Source of the DNA: Patescibacterium sp964487795 | GTDB lineage: Bacteria > Patescibacteriota > Patescibacteriia > Patescibacteriales > Patescibacteriaceae | Reading direction: 5' to 3' | Length of the DNA: 64,000 nt | NCBI GenBank assembly: GCA_964487795.1 | Contig: CAZASI010000001.1 | Span: forward strand, 1-64,000 | Shown here: in pieces, positions 1-8,421 of the stretch | How the letters are laid out: each line of letters starts with the position of its first letter | Position numbering within the stretch: the first letter of the stretch is position 1 | Translations under genes and position numbers: made by a program | The notes under the pieces: model-generated | Seen by the model: only the letters and a program-made list of their open reading frames with translations | What the model was told of the DNA's origin: nothing | The model's database searches: none

Positions 1-56
1 CTTTCACGGCTGACAGTTTTCAAGACTGTTCCATTCAACCACTCTGGCACCCCTCC
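1..56 (-). tRNA. tRNA-Ser(UGA), 3' end cut off by the window
   Basis: Read on the minus strand, the sequence starts with the acceptor strand GGAGGGG, continues with TG and a serine-type D arm (CCAGAGTGG...), and has an anticodon stem-loop with TTGAAA around anticodon TGA. The variable arm begins before the window ends, so the T arm and 3' acceptor are missing. The identity rests on the anticodon and on the class II (long variable arm) pattern. It lies divergently to the membrane protein gene that begins 92 nt away. Confidence 0.85.
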
Positions 57-81
57 AAAAATAGCGAAAGTCCTGATTTTA

Positions 82-110
82 TGGAATTTTCAGGGCTCGT
101 ATGCTACAAT
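82..110 (+). promoter_or_regulatory. Putative extended -10 promoter
   Basis: TGcTACAAT (102-110) is a good extended -10 element; the -35 position (82-87, TGGAAT) is weak. The predicted start site, near 117, would give a leader of about 30 nt for the gene at 148. This is the only promoter-like signal in the gap between the tRNA and that gene. Confidence 0.35.
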
Positions 111-147
111 AAAGATACAATAATGATACCTTATTGTCAATCAACGT

Positions 148-648
148 ATGGCTGAAAACCAAGATCAAAATGCTGAGATAGCTGAAATTATCAGCTGGGA
201 TATTCCCGAATATGAAAAGCATACACGCGGCAAAGCGTGGTACTTGCTGTTTGCTTTAGTCGCGTTGGCTATGCTCGGCTATGCTTTAATGACCGGAAAC
301 TTTTTATTTGCCGTAATTGTTATTATCGGAGGTTTTGTTTTAATTATGAATGATGCCCGTCATCCTCAAAATGTAAACATTTCATTAACAACAGAGGGGG
401 TCTTTGTCGGGCGCAAATTTTATGACTATGACGAGATTAGTAATTTCTCCATCGTATATAAACCGGCAGATAATTTGAAAAAGATTTATTTTGAATTTAA
501 AAGTAAGACAAGACACCGACTCTCTATTTTCTTGTCCGATGTTAACCCGGTTTTTGTTAGGGATAACCTCATCCCCTATCTTTCTGAAAATATCGAACGC
601 ACCGACGAATCTATTTCGGAAGCGCTTGCTAAGGCTTTAAAACTATAA
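148..648 (+). CDS. Conserved membrane protein with two N-terminal TM helices
   Basis: I do not recognise a named family with certainty. The 166-residue protein has a polar N-terminus (about 1-30), two adjacent hydrophobic helices (about 32-68, short connector around GNF), and a soluble mixed alpha/beta C-terminal half of about 95 residues with alternating strands (FVGRKF, FSIVYK, IYFEFK, RLSIFL). That half resembles a small PH-like domain on the cytoplasmic side. Similar two-helix proteins occur as hypotheticals in Patescibacteria. It is followed after 26 nt by the MutY-like gene on the same strand, probably co-transcribed. No catalytic motif is visible. Confidence 0.75.
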   Translation: MAENQDQNAEIAEIISWDIPEYEKHTRGKAWYLLFALVALAMLGYALMTGNFLFAVIVIIGGFVLIMNDARHPQNVNISLTTEGVFVGRKFYDYDEISNFSIVYKPADNLKKIYFEFKSKTRHRLSIFLSDVNPVFVRDNLIPYLSENIERTDESISEALAKALKL

Positions 649-674
649 CGACCCCTCAATTTAAAAAACTAATT

Positions 675-1421
675 TTGAATTATTACCGCGCTTATGGGCG
701 CGTTTTTCCGTGGCGCCTAACTTTGGATCCTTATAAGATTTTAGTTTCAGAAATAATGTTGCAACAAACGCAAGCGCCCAGAGTTGTTGAAAAATATAAA
801 CAATTTTTAAAAAAATTTCCTAACCTAAAAAGTCTAGCTCAAGCTCCTTTGAAAAAAGTTTTAATTGCGTGGCTTGGTTTGGGTTATAATCGCCGCGCGG
901 TGAATCTACAAAAAGCTGCGCAAATTATTATTAAAGATCATAAAGGTAAATTTCCAAAGAATAGAAAAGATTTAGAAGCACTTCCCGGCGTCGGTCCCGC
1001 TACTGCGGGAGACTTACTCGCCTTTGCATTCAACATTGCCGTACCTTTAATAGAAACAAATATCAGAAGCGTTTATATTCACTGCTTTTTTAATGATGAA
1101 AAAAATATTAGTGATGCTGATATTATGCCACTCATTGAAAAAACCTTGGATAAGAAAAACCCTCGAGACTGGTATTATGCTTTGATGGATTACGGGGCAA
1201 TGCTAAAAACAACTCGTGTTAATCCGAGCCGTCGTTCAAAACATTACGTGAAACAATCATCCTTCAGGGGATCTAATCGTGAACTTCGTTCAAAAATATT
1301 GAAATATTCTCTTCTTTACGGACTGAAATCACCCAAGATCGTCGCAGCTTCGCTTGACGCTGATGAAACAGCCGTTGCGAAGAATATAAAGGCAATGAAG
1401 AAAGAAGGTTTGTTAAAATAA
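675..1421 (+). CDS. mutY: MutY-like adenine DNA glycosylase lacking the Fe-S cluster
   Basis: This is a HhH-GPD superfamily base-excision enzyme, expected to remove adenine mispaired with 8-oxoguanine. Visible signatures are FPWR near residue 11, SEIMLQQTQ with the conserved Glu at 26, and a helix-hairpin-helix LPGVGPATAG at 103-112. Two departures matter. The position of the catalytic Asp in bacterial MutY (LDGNV) reads LIETN here, so Glu127 replaces Asp. The C-x6-C-x2-C-x5-C ligands of the 4Fe-4S cluster after ALMDYGA are absent; the protein has one cysteine. At 248 residues it also lacks the NUDIX-like 8-oxoG recognition domain of full-length MutY (about 350 residues). The start is TTG at 675; there is no in-frame ATG or GTG between the upstream stop and FPWR. 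Confidence 0.85.
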   Translation: MNYYRAYGRVFPWRLTLDPYKILVSEIMLQQTQAPRVVEKYKQFLKKFPNLKSLAQAPLKKVLIAWLGLGYNRRAVNLQKAAQIIIKDHKGKFPKNRKDLEALPGVGPATAGDLLAFAFNIAVPLIETNIRSVYIHCFFNDEKNISDADIMPLIEKTLDKKNPRDWYYALMDYGAMLKTTRVNPSRRSKHYVKQSSFRGSNRELRSKILKYSLLYGLKSPKIVAASLDADETAVAKNIKAMKKEGLLK

Positions 1422-1434
1422 CAATCTTTTCTCC

Positions 1435-1525
1435 TGTCTGAACCACTGATAGCCCTGAAAAAACTGAACTTCACTGAAGCTTCAGTGTTATTCATGTGTC
1501 CTCAGGGCTATCAGTGGTTCTGACA
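1435..1525. repeat. Long nested inverted repeat between convergent genes
   Basis: Arms 1440-1458 and 1502-1520 are perfect 19-bp inverted repeats (beginning GAACCACTGATAG on the left). After one mismatch four more pairs extend the stem to 1435/1525. The interior holds a perfect 16-bp palindrome, CACTGAAGCTTCAGTG, at 1472-1487. The element fills the gap between mutY and comFC, which converge. It could be a cruciform/RNA hairpin that insulates the two transcription units or a small MITE-like element; no target-site duplication is obvious. Confidence 0.85.
1458..1486 (-). terminator. Intrinsic terminator nested inside the inverted repeat
   Basis: On the minus strand ACTGAA-g-CTT, a CAGTG loop, then AAG-TTCAGT forms a 9-bp stem with one bulge and is followed by TTTTTT. 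It lies 51-79 nt after the comFC stop codon and would end the T4SS-comFC operon. Confidence 0.6.
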
Positions 1526-1536
1526 ATGATGAATCG

Positions 1537-2190
1537 TTAACCTTTTGCTAACGCTACTACCGTAATATATTGCGTTCCATTCTCTTTTAGCACCCTCGCA
1601 CACTCATTAATTGTCGCACCCGTTGTAATTACATCATCAACTAAAATCACAATTTCCGGAACTTCTCCTGACACGATAAAACAATCTTTCATATTTTTTA
1701 AACGCTCGCTCTCAGACAATTTTGCCTGAGCTTTTTTATGTTTTACTCTTTTTAAACAACAGTTGATTTGCATATGTTTTTTCAAAGCGACAACATGTGC
1801 TATCTCTGCCGCTTGATTAAAACCGCGCCAGGCCATACGACGCTTACTTAAAGGTACGGGAACAATTACTCCATCTAATTTTTTATCCTCTATTTCTTGA
1901 GCTAATAATTCACCTAAATCTCCGCACAATTCTTTTACAAATTTATATTTACACGCTTTAATTAACTCGCCGAGCATCTTATCTTCATAATCCCCCAAAC
2001 AATATATTTCATCAAAATATTTCTCTCCAATCAAAGATAGATTATTATCCCAAGCTTTAATTGGAAGTTTTTTACAGTTTACGCACCAATACGAACCTTC
2101 AGTGTCACAACTCAAGCAATGCTTTGGATACATTGTATCTAAAAAGCATTGGGTCAAAAAAGACGCAATGCTCCTTAGCCCTCCTCTCAT
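1537..2190 (-). CDS. comFC: ComF family phosphoribosyltransferase-like protein
   Basis: The protein has a four-cysteine zinc-finger-like N-terminus (C25, C28, C36, C39) and a type I phosphoribosyltransferase fold with the PRPP-binding loop VILVDDVITTGAT at 181-193. Length (217) and architecture match ComFC, which in naturally competent bacteria helps internalised single-stranded DNA enter the cytoplasm. It is the last gene of the T4SS-like operon, 12 nt after the preceding gene. That context suggests a role in DNA handling by this envelope machine, although comFC also occurs in isolation in genomes that take up DNA by other routes. Confidence 0.88.
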   Translation of the reverse strand: MRGGLRSIASFLTQCFLDTMYPKHCLSCDTEGSYWCVNCKKLPIKAWDNNLSLIGEKYFDEIYCLGDYEDKMLGELIKACKYKFVKELCGDLGELLAQEIEDKKLDGVIVPVPLSKRRMAWRGFNQAAEIAHVVALKKHMQINCCLKRVKHKKAQAKLSESERLKNMKDCFIVSGEVPEIVILVDDVITTGATINECARVLKENGTQYITVVALAKG

Positions 2191-2202
2191 ATATGTAATT
2201 AT

Positions 2203-2781
2203 TTATTTCCAAGTCGCCTGATCAACCTTCCATTCACTGTTTACTTTCTTCAAGACAATAGCCAAATCCTGATCTTTAGCACTGACATTACCCTCGGCGT
2301 CCGTCTCCTGTCGTTTAGTCTTCACCATTCCTTCGGCTGTGCCGTTCGCTTCACTGAAAGTAACGAAATCAGCTAGTATTGCTTGTGTCACTACAGATTG
2401 ATACTCGGGAGCTCCATTCACCTTCTTGCGCTCAGCTACAACAAAAGCACGCGTACGATCACGCATTGCATCCGTCATAAAGATTTCCAATTCGGTTAAA
2501 TTACTAAAATCAGCCTGAGTTGATGAAGTGCCGTAGCGCTCACTAAAGTAGACAGCCAACTGACTGGCAGAATCACGACTTTGTTCTTCGGCGCTGCGCG
2601 GTGTTGGATTTACAGTACTCGGATTAGTTTTTGAAATTACCGGTTCGGCCGTTGTATTCTGTCCCGGTGTCTCATCGATATTTTCTTCAGTCTTATTAAA
2701 ATTATAGAAAAAGATGAAATAAATGATGAGAGCCAAGATGACAAGTCCGCCGGCAATCAAGGCGAGTGCTTTTTTATTCAT
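2203..2781 (-). CDS. Single-pass membrane protein, possible VirB8-like domain
   Basis: A short cytoplasmic N-terminus is followed by one TM helix (about 5-26), a 50-residue Pro/Thr/Ser/Asn-rich linker, and a C-terminal extracytoplasmic domain of about 110 residues. This domain has a leading helix, alternating strands and the ending W-K-V-D-Q-x-T-W, the pattern of NTF2-like folds such as VirB8/TrbF or Tn916 Orf13. I see no diagnostic motif, so VirB8-like is inference from topology and its place 4 nt after virB4. It would then be a periplasm-side scaffold of the secretion complex. Confidence 0.6.
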   Translation of the reverse strand: MNKKALALIAGGLVILALIIYFIFFYNFNKTEENIDETPGQNTTAEPVISKTNPSTVNPTPRSAEEQSRDSASQLAVYFSERYGTSSTQADFSNLTELEIFMTDAMRDRTRAFVVAERKKVNGAPEYQSVVTQAILADFVTFSEANGTAEGMVKTKRQETDAEGNVSAKDQDLAIVLKKVNSEWKVDQATWK

Positions 2782-2785
2782 ATAT

Positions 2786-4726
2786 TTAAGAAGTTAATGA
2801 TTTAATGGTAGTCGGCTGAGACAGTTGGTCAGCCATTTGTTTTTTTGCTTCTTCAATTTCAAGCAATTGACGAGGATCAGACGTAATCAATTGATCTTCA
2901 ACATAAGAGGCGACAACTTTAATCGCGGCGTGTTTATTACCGGCAAAGAAAATACCTTCTCCAACTCCGCATTCCAACAAGAGATATTTTTCGCTTTCTG
3001 TTAAAATAAAGGTTTTCTGAATCAGGTCGATCGACGCCGGAGATTGTTTTAAAAGAATCTGCAGTGAAGAGTTGGTGACAATCGCTTGTCCGTACGGACT
3101 GCGCAAAAAGTCGTTGACGTCCTGAGTAATTGTCGTAACTCCCAAATAATATTTACGGCAACGTTTAACGAGCGCATAAATAAATTTAGCACTGTCTTCT
3201 TGTTGCATCATCCACCACGCTTCATCAATAACGAGAATACGCTTACGAACCTGAGAACGTACTTCATTCCAGATATAATTGATAATAGTATAAATTGCCA
3301 TTGGTCTCAGTTCATCTTCCAAATCACGAACTGAAAAACAAACTAATTGGTTGTCCATTTCAACGTTGGTTGTACTGTTGAACAAACCAGCAAAGGTTCC
3401 TTCCGTATACTTTTTCATACGTGTTGCCAGGCTGGCTCCGCCTTCCATACCTTCAAGAATTTCTTCAAAGTCTTGCATGATTGGCGGCTCTGCTGTAGTC
3501 AAATCAACGTCCGGCGTAATATCCTTTCGGGCGTAGGTTTCAAGCAATGCACGGTCAACAATCGAATCATCTTCATAACTTAATTGTCCAATCATCAAAC
3601 GAACCAAACCCTTAAGCGTGATAACCGCTGATCGGATAATATCTTCAACTTTAGTCTGATCTCCGACCGCCTTTGGCAAATCAAACGGATTGATTTTACT
3701 CTGTGAGGCAAGTGAAATATTGATATAGGTTCCGCCAACAGCTTCAGCCAAATGCTTATATTCATATTCCGGGTCAATAACAATCACTTCAGTGCCCATC
3801 ATTAAACTGCGCAAAATTTCTAATTTAATGGCGTAGCTTTTACCGGCGCCGGACGTAGCAAATACAACGCTGTTGGCATTTTGCAAACTAAAGCGATCGA
3901 AAAGAATTAAACTGTTATTATGACGGTTAATGCCATATAAGATTCCGTTATCAGAAGTAAGTTCGCTTGACACAAACGGGAAGCTTGATGCTACCGGCGA
4001 TGAGTTCATGTTAAAAGCGATATACAGTTCATCGTTATTTAACGGTAGAGTCGAATTAAAACCTTGTTCAGCCTGATAATACACACGTTTTGAATATACC
4101 AAACGCGCACCAAACATATCTTCCACAACGTCAGACAATCGATCAAGTTCTTCAACCGAATCGGCGTACAAAGTAACATAGAGTGCAAACTGGAAAAACT
4201 TTTCCGTACCTTGAGTGAGTGAGTCACGCAAATTTTCAATATCTCGCAAAGCAGTTTCACGAAGCGGGTCACGCGGTGAACCCTTTTCCGCGTCGCCGAT
4301 AATTTGGGCTTCAAGTGCACCAACTTTCTTTTTTAATTGTTTTAAAATAATCGCACTTTTAACCGGATAAAAATACATCGCAATATCAAAGGTGGAGTTC
4401 AAGTTAATCACCGGCGCAAACCATCCGACACTGATATAACGAGGATATGAAACAACAAACACCGTGCGTAAAAATTTGCCGCCCAGCTTAAGGTAATGCG
4501 GTGTAATTTCCATGCTTTCCGGCGCCAACAATTCATTGATAGAAAGCAAACCGCGGCGGAAAGTCTTTTCTTCGGATACAATGTCTTCAGCCGTCTTAGC
4601 TTCTGTTTCAAAACGTTCAAGCTCTCCGGACGACGCGCTTAAAATACCGTTCTTCTCGACTGCCTCAGTCTCGAGATCTTCGGGTTTTGCTTTTTTCTTA
4701 AATAATAATTCGAAAATTTTAGGCAT
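2786..4726 (-). CDS. virB4: VirB4/TraC-family secretion ATPase
   Basis: This is the hexameric P-loop ATPase that powers T4SS assembly or transport at the inner face of the membrane. Walker A is ATSGAGKS at 290-297 and Walker B is ILVIDEAW at 497-504; the post-Walker A strand VIVIDPEYEY (315-324) and the sensor region TITQD after the Walker B helix also fit VirB4. Residues 60-250 form the N-terminal VirB4/TraC domain. The preceding gene (224 residues, 6 nt upstream) appears to carry additional N-terminal sequence, so the usual single polypeptide may be split here. No VirD4 or VirB11 is in the window. Confidence 0.93.
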   Translation of the reverse strand: MPKIFELLFKKKAKPEDLETEAVEKNGILSASSGELERFETEAKTAEDIVSEEKTFRRGLLSINELLAPESMEITPHYLKLGGKFLRTVFVVSYPRYISVGWFAPVINLNSTFDIAMYFYPVKSAIILKQLKKKVGALEAQIIGDAEKGSPRDPLRETALRDIENLRDSLTQGTEKFFQFALYVTLYADSVEELDRLSDVVEDMFGARLVYSKRVYYQAEQGFNSTLPLNNDELYIAFNMNSSPVASSFPFVSSELTSDNGILYGINRHNNSLILFDRFSLQNANSVVFATSGAGKSYAIKLEILRSLMMGTEVIVIDPEYEYKHLAEAVGGTYINISLASQSKINPFDLPKAVGDQTKVEDIIRSAVITLKGLVRLMIGQLSYEDDSIVDRALLETYARKDITPDVDLTTAEPPIMQDFEEILEGMEGGASLATRMKKYTEGTFAGLFNSTTNVEMDNQLVCFSVRDLEDELRPMAIYTIINYIWNEVRSQVRKRILVIDEAWWMMQQEDSAKFIYALVKRCRKYYLGVTTITQDVNDFLRSPYGQAIVTNSSLQILLKQSPASIDLIQKTFILTESEKYLLLECGVGEGIFFAGNKHAAIKVVASYVEDQLITSDPRQLLEIEEAKKQMADQLSQPTTIKSLTS

Positions 4727-4732
4727 ATAATC

Positions 4733-5407
4733 TTAATCTTCTAAGCGCAGCTTTTCAACTTCAGCCAAATGTTCATTGGCGGCTGTTACCGGATTATAGG
4801 TGTTGTAGTACAGTTCGATCAAACTTTGAGTATCAAGTTCAATGGTATTCAAGCCGATAGAACTTAAACCAGAAATAACCGTATCAACTCTTCGTCCAAG
4901 TTCCTTGCGTAATCTCATAAACTTTTCCTCTTTCATTTTAATAAGCGAGGTCGGACTGAAGGTCTCGGTTAAACGGGAAATAAAACCTTTTTTCTTATCG
5001 GACATCGGATCATACGGGACAACAACAAAGAAACGCTTATTCATAATTTTTGACAGAGAAACCAATTCCTTAACATAACTTATATACTCCCCTATCTGCA
5101 TTTTCAAAAGCTCATTAGTTTGTTCTTTTTCTTTCTGTTTGAGCTGCGACATGTACGCTTCAATATTCAATTCACGAGATTGAATAACAATCTGCAAAGG
5201 AAAACTGATATTGTTTAGAAAACTTACATAGGCGGCAATAATGGCGTTTTGTTCATCTTCGTTTTTTAAAGCGAAGTTGATACTTGATACCATAATAACC
5301 GACCGCAAGTTGCCGTCTTTCATAATCACCGTATCCTGTCGGATTCCAGCGATGTCCAGATATCTTAATGTTGAAGGCCGACTCGCGCCGGCAGCTTTTT
5401 TGGCCAT
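4733..5407 (-). CDS. TraC-like N-terminal domain protein, partner of VirB4
   Basis: This soluble 224-residue protein begins with a basic segment and then the pattern YLDIAGIRQDTVIMKDG..RSVI, typical of the extreme N-terminal domain of TraC/VirB4-type ATPases. A long charged coiled-coil region (about 95-135) and an alpha/beta tail follow. It lies between prgI and virB4 with 6-nt gaps, the position that domain would occupy in a fused protein. I infer that it works as a separately encoded VirB4 subunit linking the ATPase to the PrgI/VirB3 membrane component. It has no nucleotide-binding motif of its own. Confidence 0.7.
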   Translation of the reverse strand: MAKKAAGASRPSTLRYLDIAGIRQDTVIMKDGNLRSVIMVSSINFALKNEDEQNAIIAAYVSFLNNISFPLQIVIQSRELNIEAYMSQLKQKEKEQTNELLKMQIGEYISYVKELVSLSKIMNKRFFVVVPYDPMSDKKKGFISRLTETFSPTSLIKMKEEKFMRLRKELGRRVDTVISGLSSIGLNTIELDTQSLIELYYNTYNPVTAANEHLAEVEKLRLED

Positions 5408-5413
5408 ACAATA

Positions 5414-5887
5414 TTATGAAAAATCAGGCGGAACGTCCTTGTGAAGTTGTATTACAACGTCATCGGAACTTTCTCCCTGATATGATCCTTGAGTGTCTAC
5501 AATCAACGACAATTCGTTAAGGCGACTTACGCTATATTGTCGATTAGAAGCTGCTATAGCGGCAGGAGCGGTCACTGTATCGAACTCAAGTCCTACGCTC
5601 AGTGTATCATCTTTGCGCCAAATGCGCAGCCCCGGCTTCTTCAATGTTTGCACTAAATTAAGCACAAAAAAGTGAAATGGCGCTCCGTTAATCTTAACAA
5701 AAGCAAAGGTCGTACCAATAGTGAAAAGAAACAGTCCTAGCACGATAAAAAGACTGAAATCGAACAAACGATAGCAGACCGCAATCAAAAGAGCAGTTAC
5801 CAATTCGATAACAAACTGTCTGACCGTAATAGGTCCGAAAATCTTATCTTCCACATCAATAAATTGCGGAACGGTGAATTGCATCAT
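5414..5887 (-). CDS. prgI: PrgI family (VirB3-like) membrane protein
   Basis: The sequence FTVPQFIDVEDKIFGPITVRQF is followed by two close TM helices (about 27-65) and then the conserved short basic juxtamembrane segment ending near KPGLRIWRKD. This is the recognisable PrgI family signature; these proteins occupy the VirB3 slot of Gram-positive-type T4SS. At 157 residues it is longer than minimal PrgI; the last 50 or so residues form a soluble tail. Two consecutive ATG codons lie at the start; either may be used. It sits directly before the TraC-like and virB4 genes, as is usual. Confidence 0.85.
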   Translation of the reverse strand: MMQFTVPQFIDVEDKIFGPITVRQFVIELVTALLIAVCYRLFDFSLFIVLGLFLFTIGTTFAFVKINGAPFHFFVLNLVQTLKKPGLRIWRKDDTLSVGLEFDTVTAPAAIAASNRQYSVSRLNELSLIVDTQGSYQGESSDDVVIQLHKDVPPDFS

Positions 5888-5889
5888 AG

Positions 5890-7212
5890 CTAGAATTTAA
5901 GATCTTGGTTCAAGGCGATAATGGCGGAAACCTCTTCATTCTTAAGTGCATTAGAATCGCGCTTTCGCTCTTCACTCAGAATCTCAGTGACAGGTTTACC
6001 TTCTTCCATCGCTCGACGACAACATTGCAAATATAGATTACTTAAAGGACTTGCATGCCATGCAACAATGCCGTCAATCTTTTTGGCATAATCTTCCTTA
6101 CCCAAAAGTTCCAACTTTTCTTTAATTTTTTCCGTTGCTTTGGCCGGATTAGGATTGAGGCGTCTGAATTGCTTAAGATTCATATAACGCAACTCATCAA
6201 TCGGGCCGACCACTTGGGGCGTAAAACGTATATCATCCATTCTTATGCGACCGCTGTCAGAAGTTGAAAAATTAACTATTGGTTTTGGAACGCTATCTGC
6301 CGCGCGACGCAAACTTACTTTATCGACAGGTTTACCAGAAATCGCTTCCTTAACAATTTTTCTAACCGGTTGCGGGGTCTCTGGCTGCTTTTTCACAATT
6401 GCCGGAGTCGGCGGCGCAATTTCGTGCGATACATCAAGCTTCACGGCTACAGGTGCAGCTTTAACAATCGGAGCAATATTTTTATTAGCAATCTCTGTTT
6501 CTAAATTGTATTCCGCCGGTGTCGCAACTTTTGTGAACGGAGAAGCTTGTTTAACAGTCATGTCTTCCGCGACCGCAATAATGGGCTTACTTAGTGTTGT
6601 TGGTGTCTTAGACATCATACTTAATTCCAAAGCTGCGGCGCCAAGAGCTCGGTCAGCAGCATCACGACTTAAAGCCACTCCCCCTAATTCGCTTGCCTTA
6701 GTTAAGGCTTCAAGTGTATAACTTCTATCGCGAGTACCGCGCAAATAAGTTTTAACAACTTGACGAAACTTCCCGCCAACGAGCGGATCTGTCATGCCAA
6801 TATGAGACTTTTCTACAACTCGTTCAAGCGCTTCTTCAATTGCTTGATCATAATTAACAGTTGAGTTTGTTTGGGCCGATTGTTTTACTTCTTTTTCGTC
6901 GCTTTCCGCAAAAACCAATTTTGGTGCATCCGTCGGTAATAAAATGTATTCAATCACCGGTGCAAAAACAATTTTTCTTAGATCTTTTTCCAAAGCTTTG
7001 GCTGTATCTGCCGTCACTCCCAATTGATTTACCAAATAAGCTCCCAATGCATCAAGCTTAAATTCTCGTGTGACGACTTTCATAACTACCGAAGCCAATT
7101 CAACCTTATATTGAGAACCCAGCGCAGCAATACGCGCCGCTGCCTCAGGTGAAGCAACGGCGTCTTTAACGTTTTTCGGTAAACTATTGAATTTTTGCAA
7201 ATAAGAAAGCAT
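5890..7212 (-). CDS. Helical T4SS-operon protein of unknown function (A)
   Basis: This soluble 440-residue protein has no TM segment and no known motif. Residues 1-100 are helical, with a motif ending IVFAPVIEYIL; residues 120-200 are a second helical block; 210-310 are a Pro/Ala/Val/Lys-rich low-complexity linker; 320-440 are a compact helical C-terminal domain beginning near RIRMDDIRF. The N-terminal block aligns by eye with the next gene upstream (repeated YK, G-V-T and final F...PxxxYxL spacing), so the two look like diverged paralogues. Its location between prgI and the VirB6-like gene suggests a cytoplasmic accessory of the secretion machine. Confidence 0.6.
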   Translation of the reverse strand: MLSYLQKFNSLPKNVKDAVASPEAAARIAALGSQYKVELASVVMKVVTREFKLDALGAYLVNQLGVTADTAKALEKDLRKIVFAPVIEYILLPTDAPKLVFAESDEKEVKQSAQTNSTVNYDQAIEEALERVVEKSHIGMTDPLVGGKFRQVVKTYLRGTRDRSYTLEALTKASELGGVALSRDAADRALGAAALELSMMSKTPTTLSKPIIAVAEDMTVKQASPFTKVATPAEYNLETEIANKNIAPIVKAAPVAVKLDVSHEIAPPTPAIVKKQPETPQPVRKIVKEAISGKPVDKVSLRRAADSVPKPIVNFSTSDSGRIRMDDIRFTPQVVGPIDELRYMNLKQFRRLNPNPAKATEKIKEKLELLGKEDYAKKIDGIVAWHASPLSNLYLQCCRRAMEEGKPVTEILSEERKRDSNALKNEEVSAIIALNQDLKF

Positions 7213-7231
7213 GGGCGCTGACTAGCTAATT

Positions 7232-8416
7232 TTATTGTAAATGTTTAATTTCTTCTTCGATGGCTGAGCGCTCAAGACTACCAACTGCATATTGATCGCG
7301 CATTTTTTCAAGTTCTAATAATTCAGCACTTTTCGGTCCGGGCTTTGTCATGTCTTTCACAACTGGCGCTGCAGTTGGTTGCGGCACACTCCACTTTGGC
7401 TGTTTAATTGCCGGCGCTTTTGTTTCTATCGTTTTTGTTTCAGGGGCCGTCGCTGTTGTTCTGGCTCCCGGAATGATTTCCCATTTATCAACGGGAATAG
7501 CTGAAAAAGGTGTTGGGAAAAAATGGATATTGTGATACAAAGTTAAAAATCGACGCAACTTAGCCTGCTCATCTTCTGATAATTTTTTTGCGTTAGCCGA
7601 AGAAATAATATATTTAGCAATACTCAGCGTATCAAATGAATCGGCGCCGGCGACACTAAAGAATTCTTTCAACCAATTAGCAGCACTTGGAGCGGATTCT
7701 TTTTCTTCCAAAATAATATTTGTTTTCCCGATACTTAATTTACTTGTTAACAAACAGTTTTCTAAATCTTTTTTATGCGCTTCATCATCGGATAAAACTG
7801 CAATCAACTCTTCATTAATTGTTTGTAATATATCGCCATGTGATAAATTAAGTAAATCATCCAAGCCGTCTTCAAAAAAGGTTATAAGACTTGCTTTAAT
7901 TTCCTCTGGTTTTAAATTCGCTTCTTCTTCAGCACTCAAGTTTTCTGCTTCTGGTTCTATAACGAGTGGAGCGGCTTTTTTCTCTGGTGGGAACAAATAA
8001 GAATCGTGATCATAAGTCCCGGCTTTATCTTCGGCAATCGCTTTTTTCATTGTTTCAAGATTCGCAACATATTCTTGCGTGACTCCTCCGGTATCAGTCA
8101 ATATTTTTGTTATGTCATCACCCTGTTTCAAAAAGTAATCTTTGGCCGGCAATAAACAAAAACCGACAATATCGCGGACGATATTTTGAAGATTTGCGGT
8201 CGTGCCCACTTGCTTCGCTTTCAGCATTTCACCTAAGTCGCGACTCTTAGCTTGCCCTTGGTAGATTGCATCAATCGCCTGTTCAATCGTCATCTTCTGA
8301 TCTGAAGACAATTTATATTTTTGTTTAATGCGCAAAGTTAAAACACGCTGAAAATTAGCCATCCAAATATCTTGGATTGCTTGCGGCATAGTTGTGTTTG
8401 ATTGGTTAATGGCCAT
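7232..8416 (-). CDS. Helical T4SS-operon protein of unknown function (B)
   Basis: This soluble protein of 394 residues has an architecture parallel to the adjacent 440-residue protein. A helical N-terminal block of about 100 residues ends in FCLLPAKDYFL. An acidic helical middle (about 160-300), a Pro/Ala/Lys/Thr-rich linker (about 325-360) and a short C-terminal helix follow. I recognise no catalytic or binding motif. The tandem position, shared N-terminal block and shared linker composition point to an ancient duplication. It is likely a structural or regulatory component acting beside VirB4/VirB6-like proteins. Confidence 0.6.
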   Translation of the reverse strand: MAINQSNTTMPQAIQDIWMANFQRVLTLRIKQKYKLSSDQKMTIEQAIDAIYQGQAKSRDLGEMLKAKQVGTTANLQNIVRDIVGFCLLPAKDYFLKQGDDITKILTDTGGVTQEYVANLETMKKAIAEDKAGTYDHDSYLFPPEKKAAPLVIEPEAENLSAEEEANLKPEEIKASLITFFEDGLDDLLNLSHGDILQTINEELIAVLSDDEAHKKDLENCLLTSKLSIGKTNIILEEKESAPSAANWLKEFFSVAGADSFDTLSIAKYIISSANAKKLSEDEQAKLRRFLTLYHNIHFFPTPFSAIPVDKWEIIPGARTTATAPETKTIETKAPAIKQPKWSVPQPTAAPVVKDMTKPGPKSAELLELEKMRDQYAVGSLERSAIEEEIKHLQ

Positions 8417-8421
8417 ATGTC

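Noticed and set aside
3086..3583. Open frames on the plus strand inside virB4, and similar antisense frames inside valS, the giant gene and rpoBC
   Set aside because: They are antisense to well-supported genes, have no family signature and no upstream signals.
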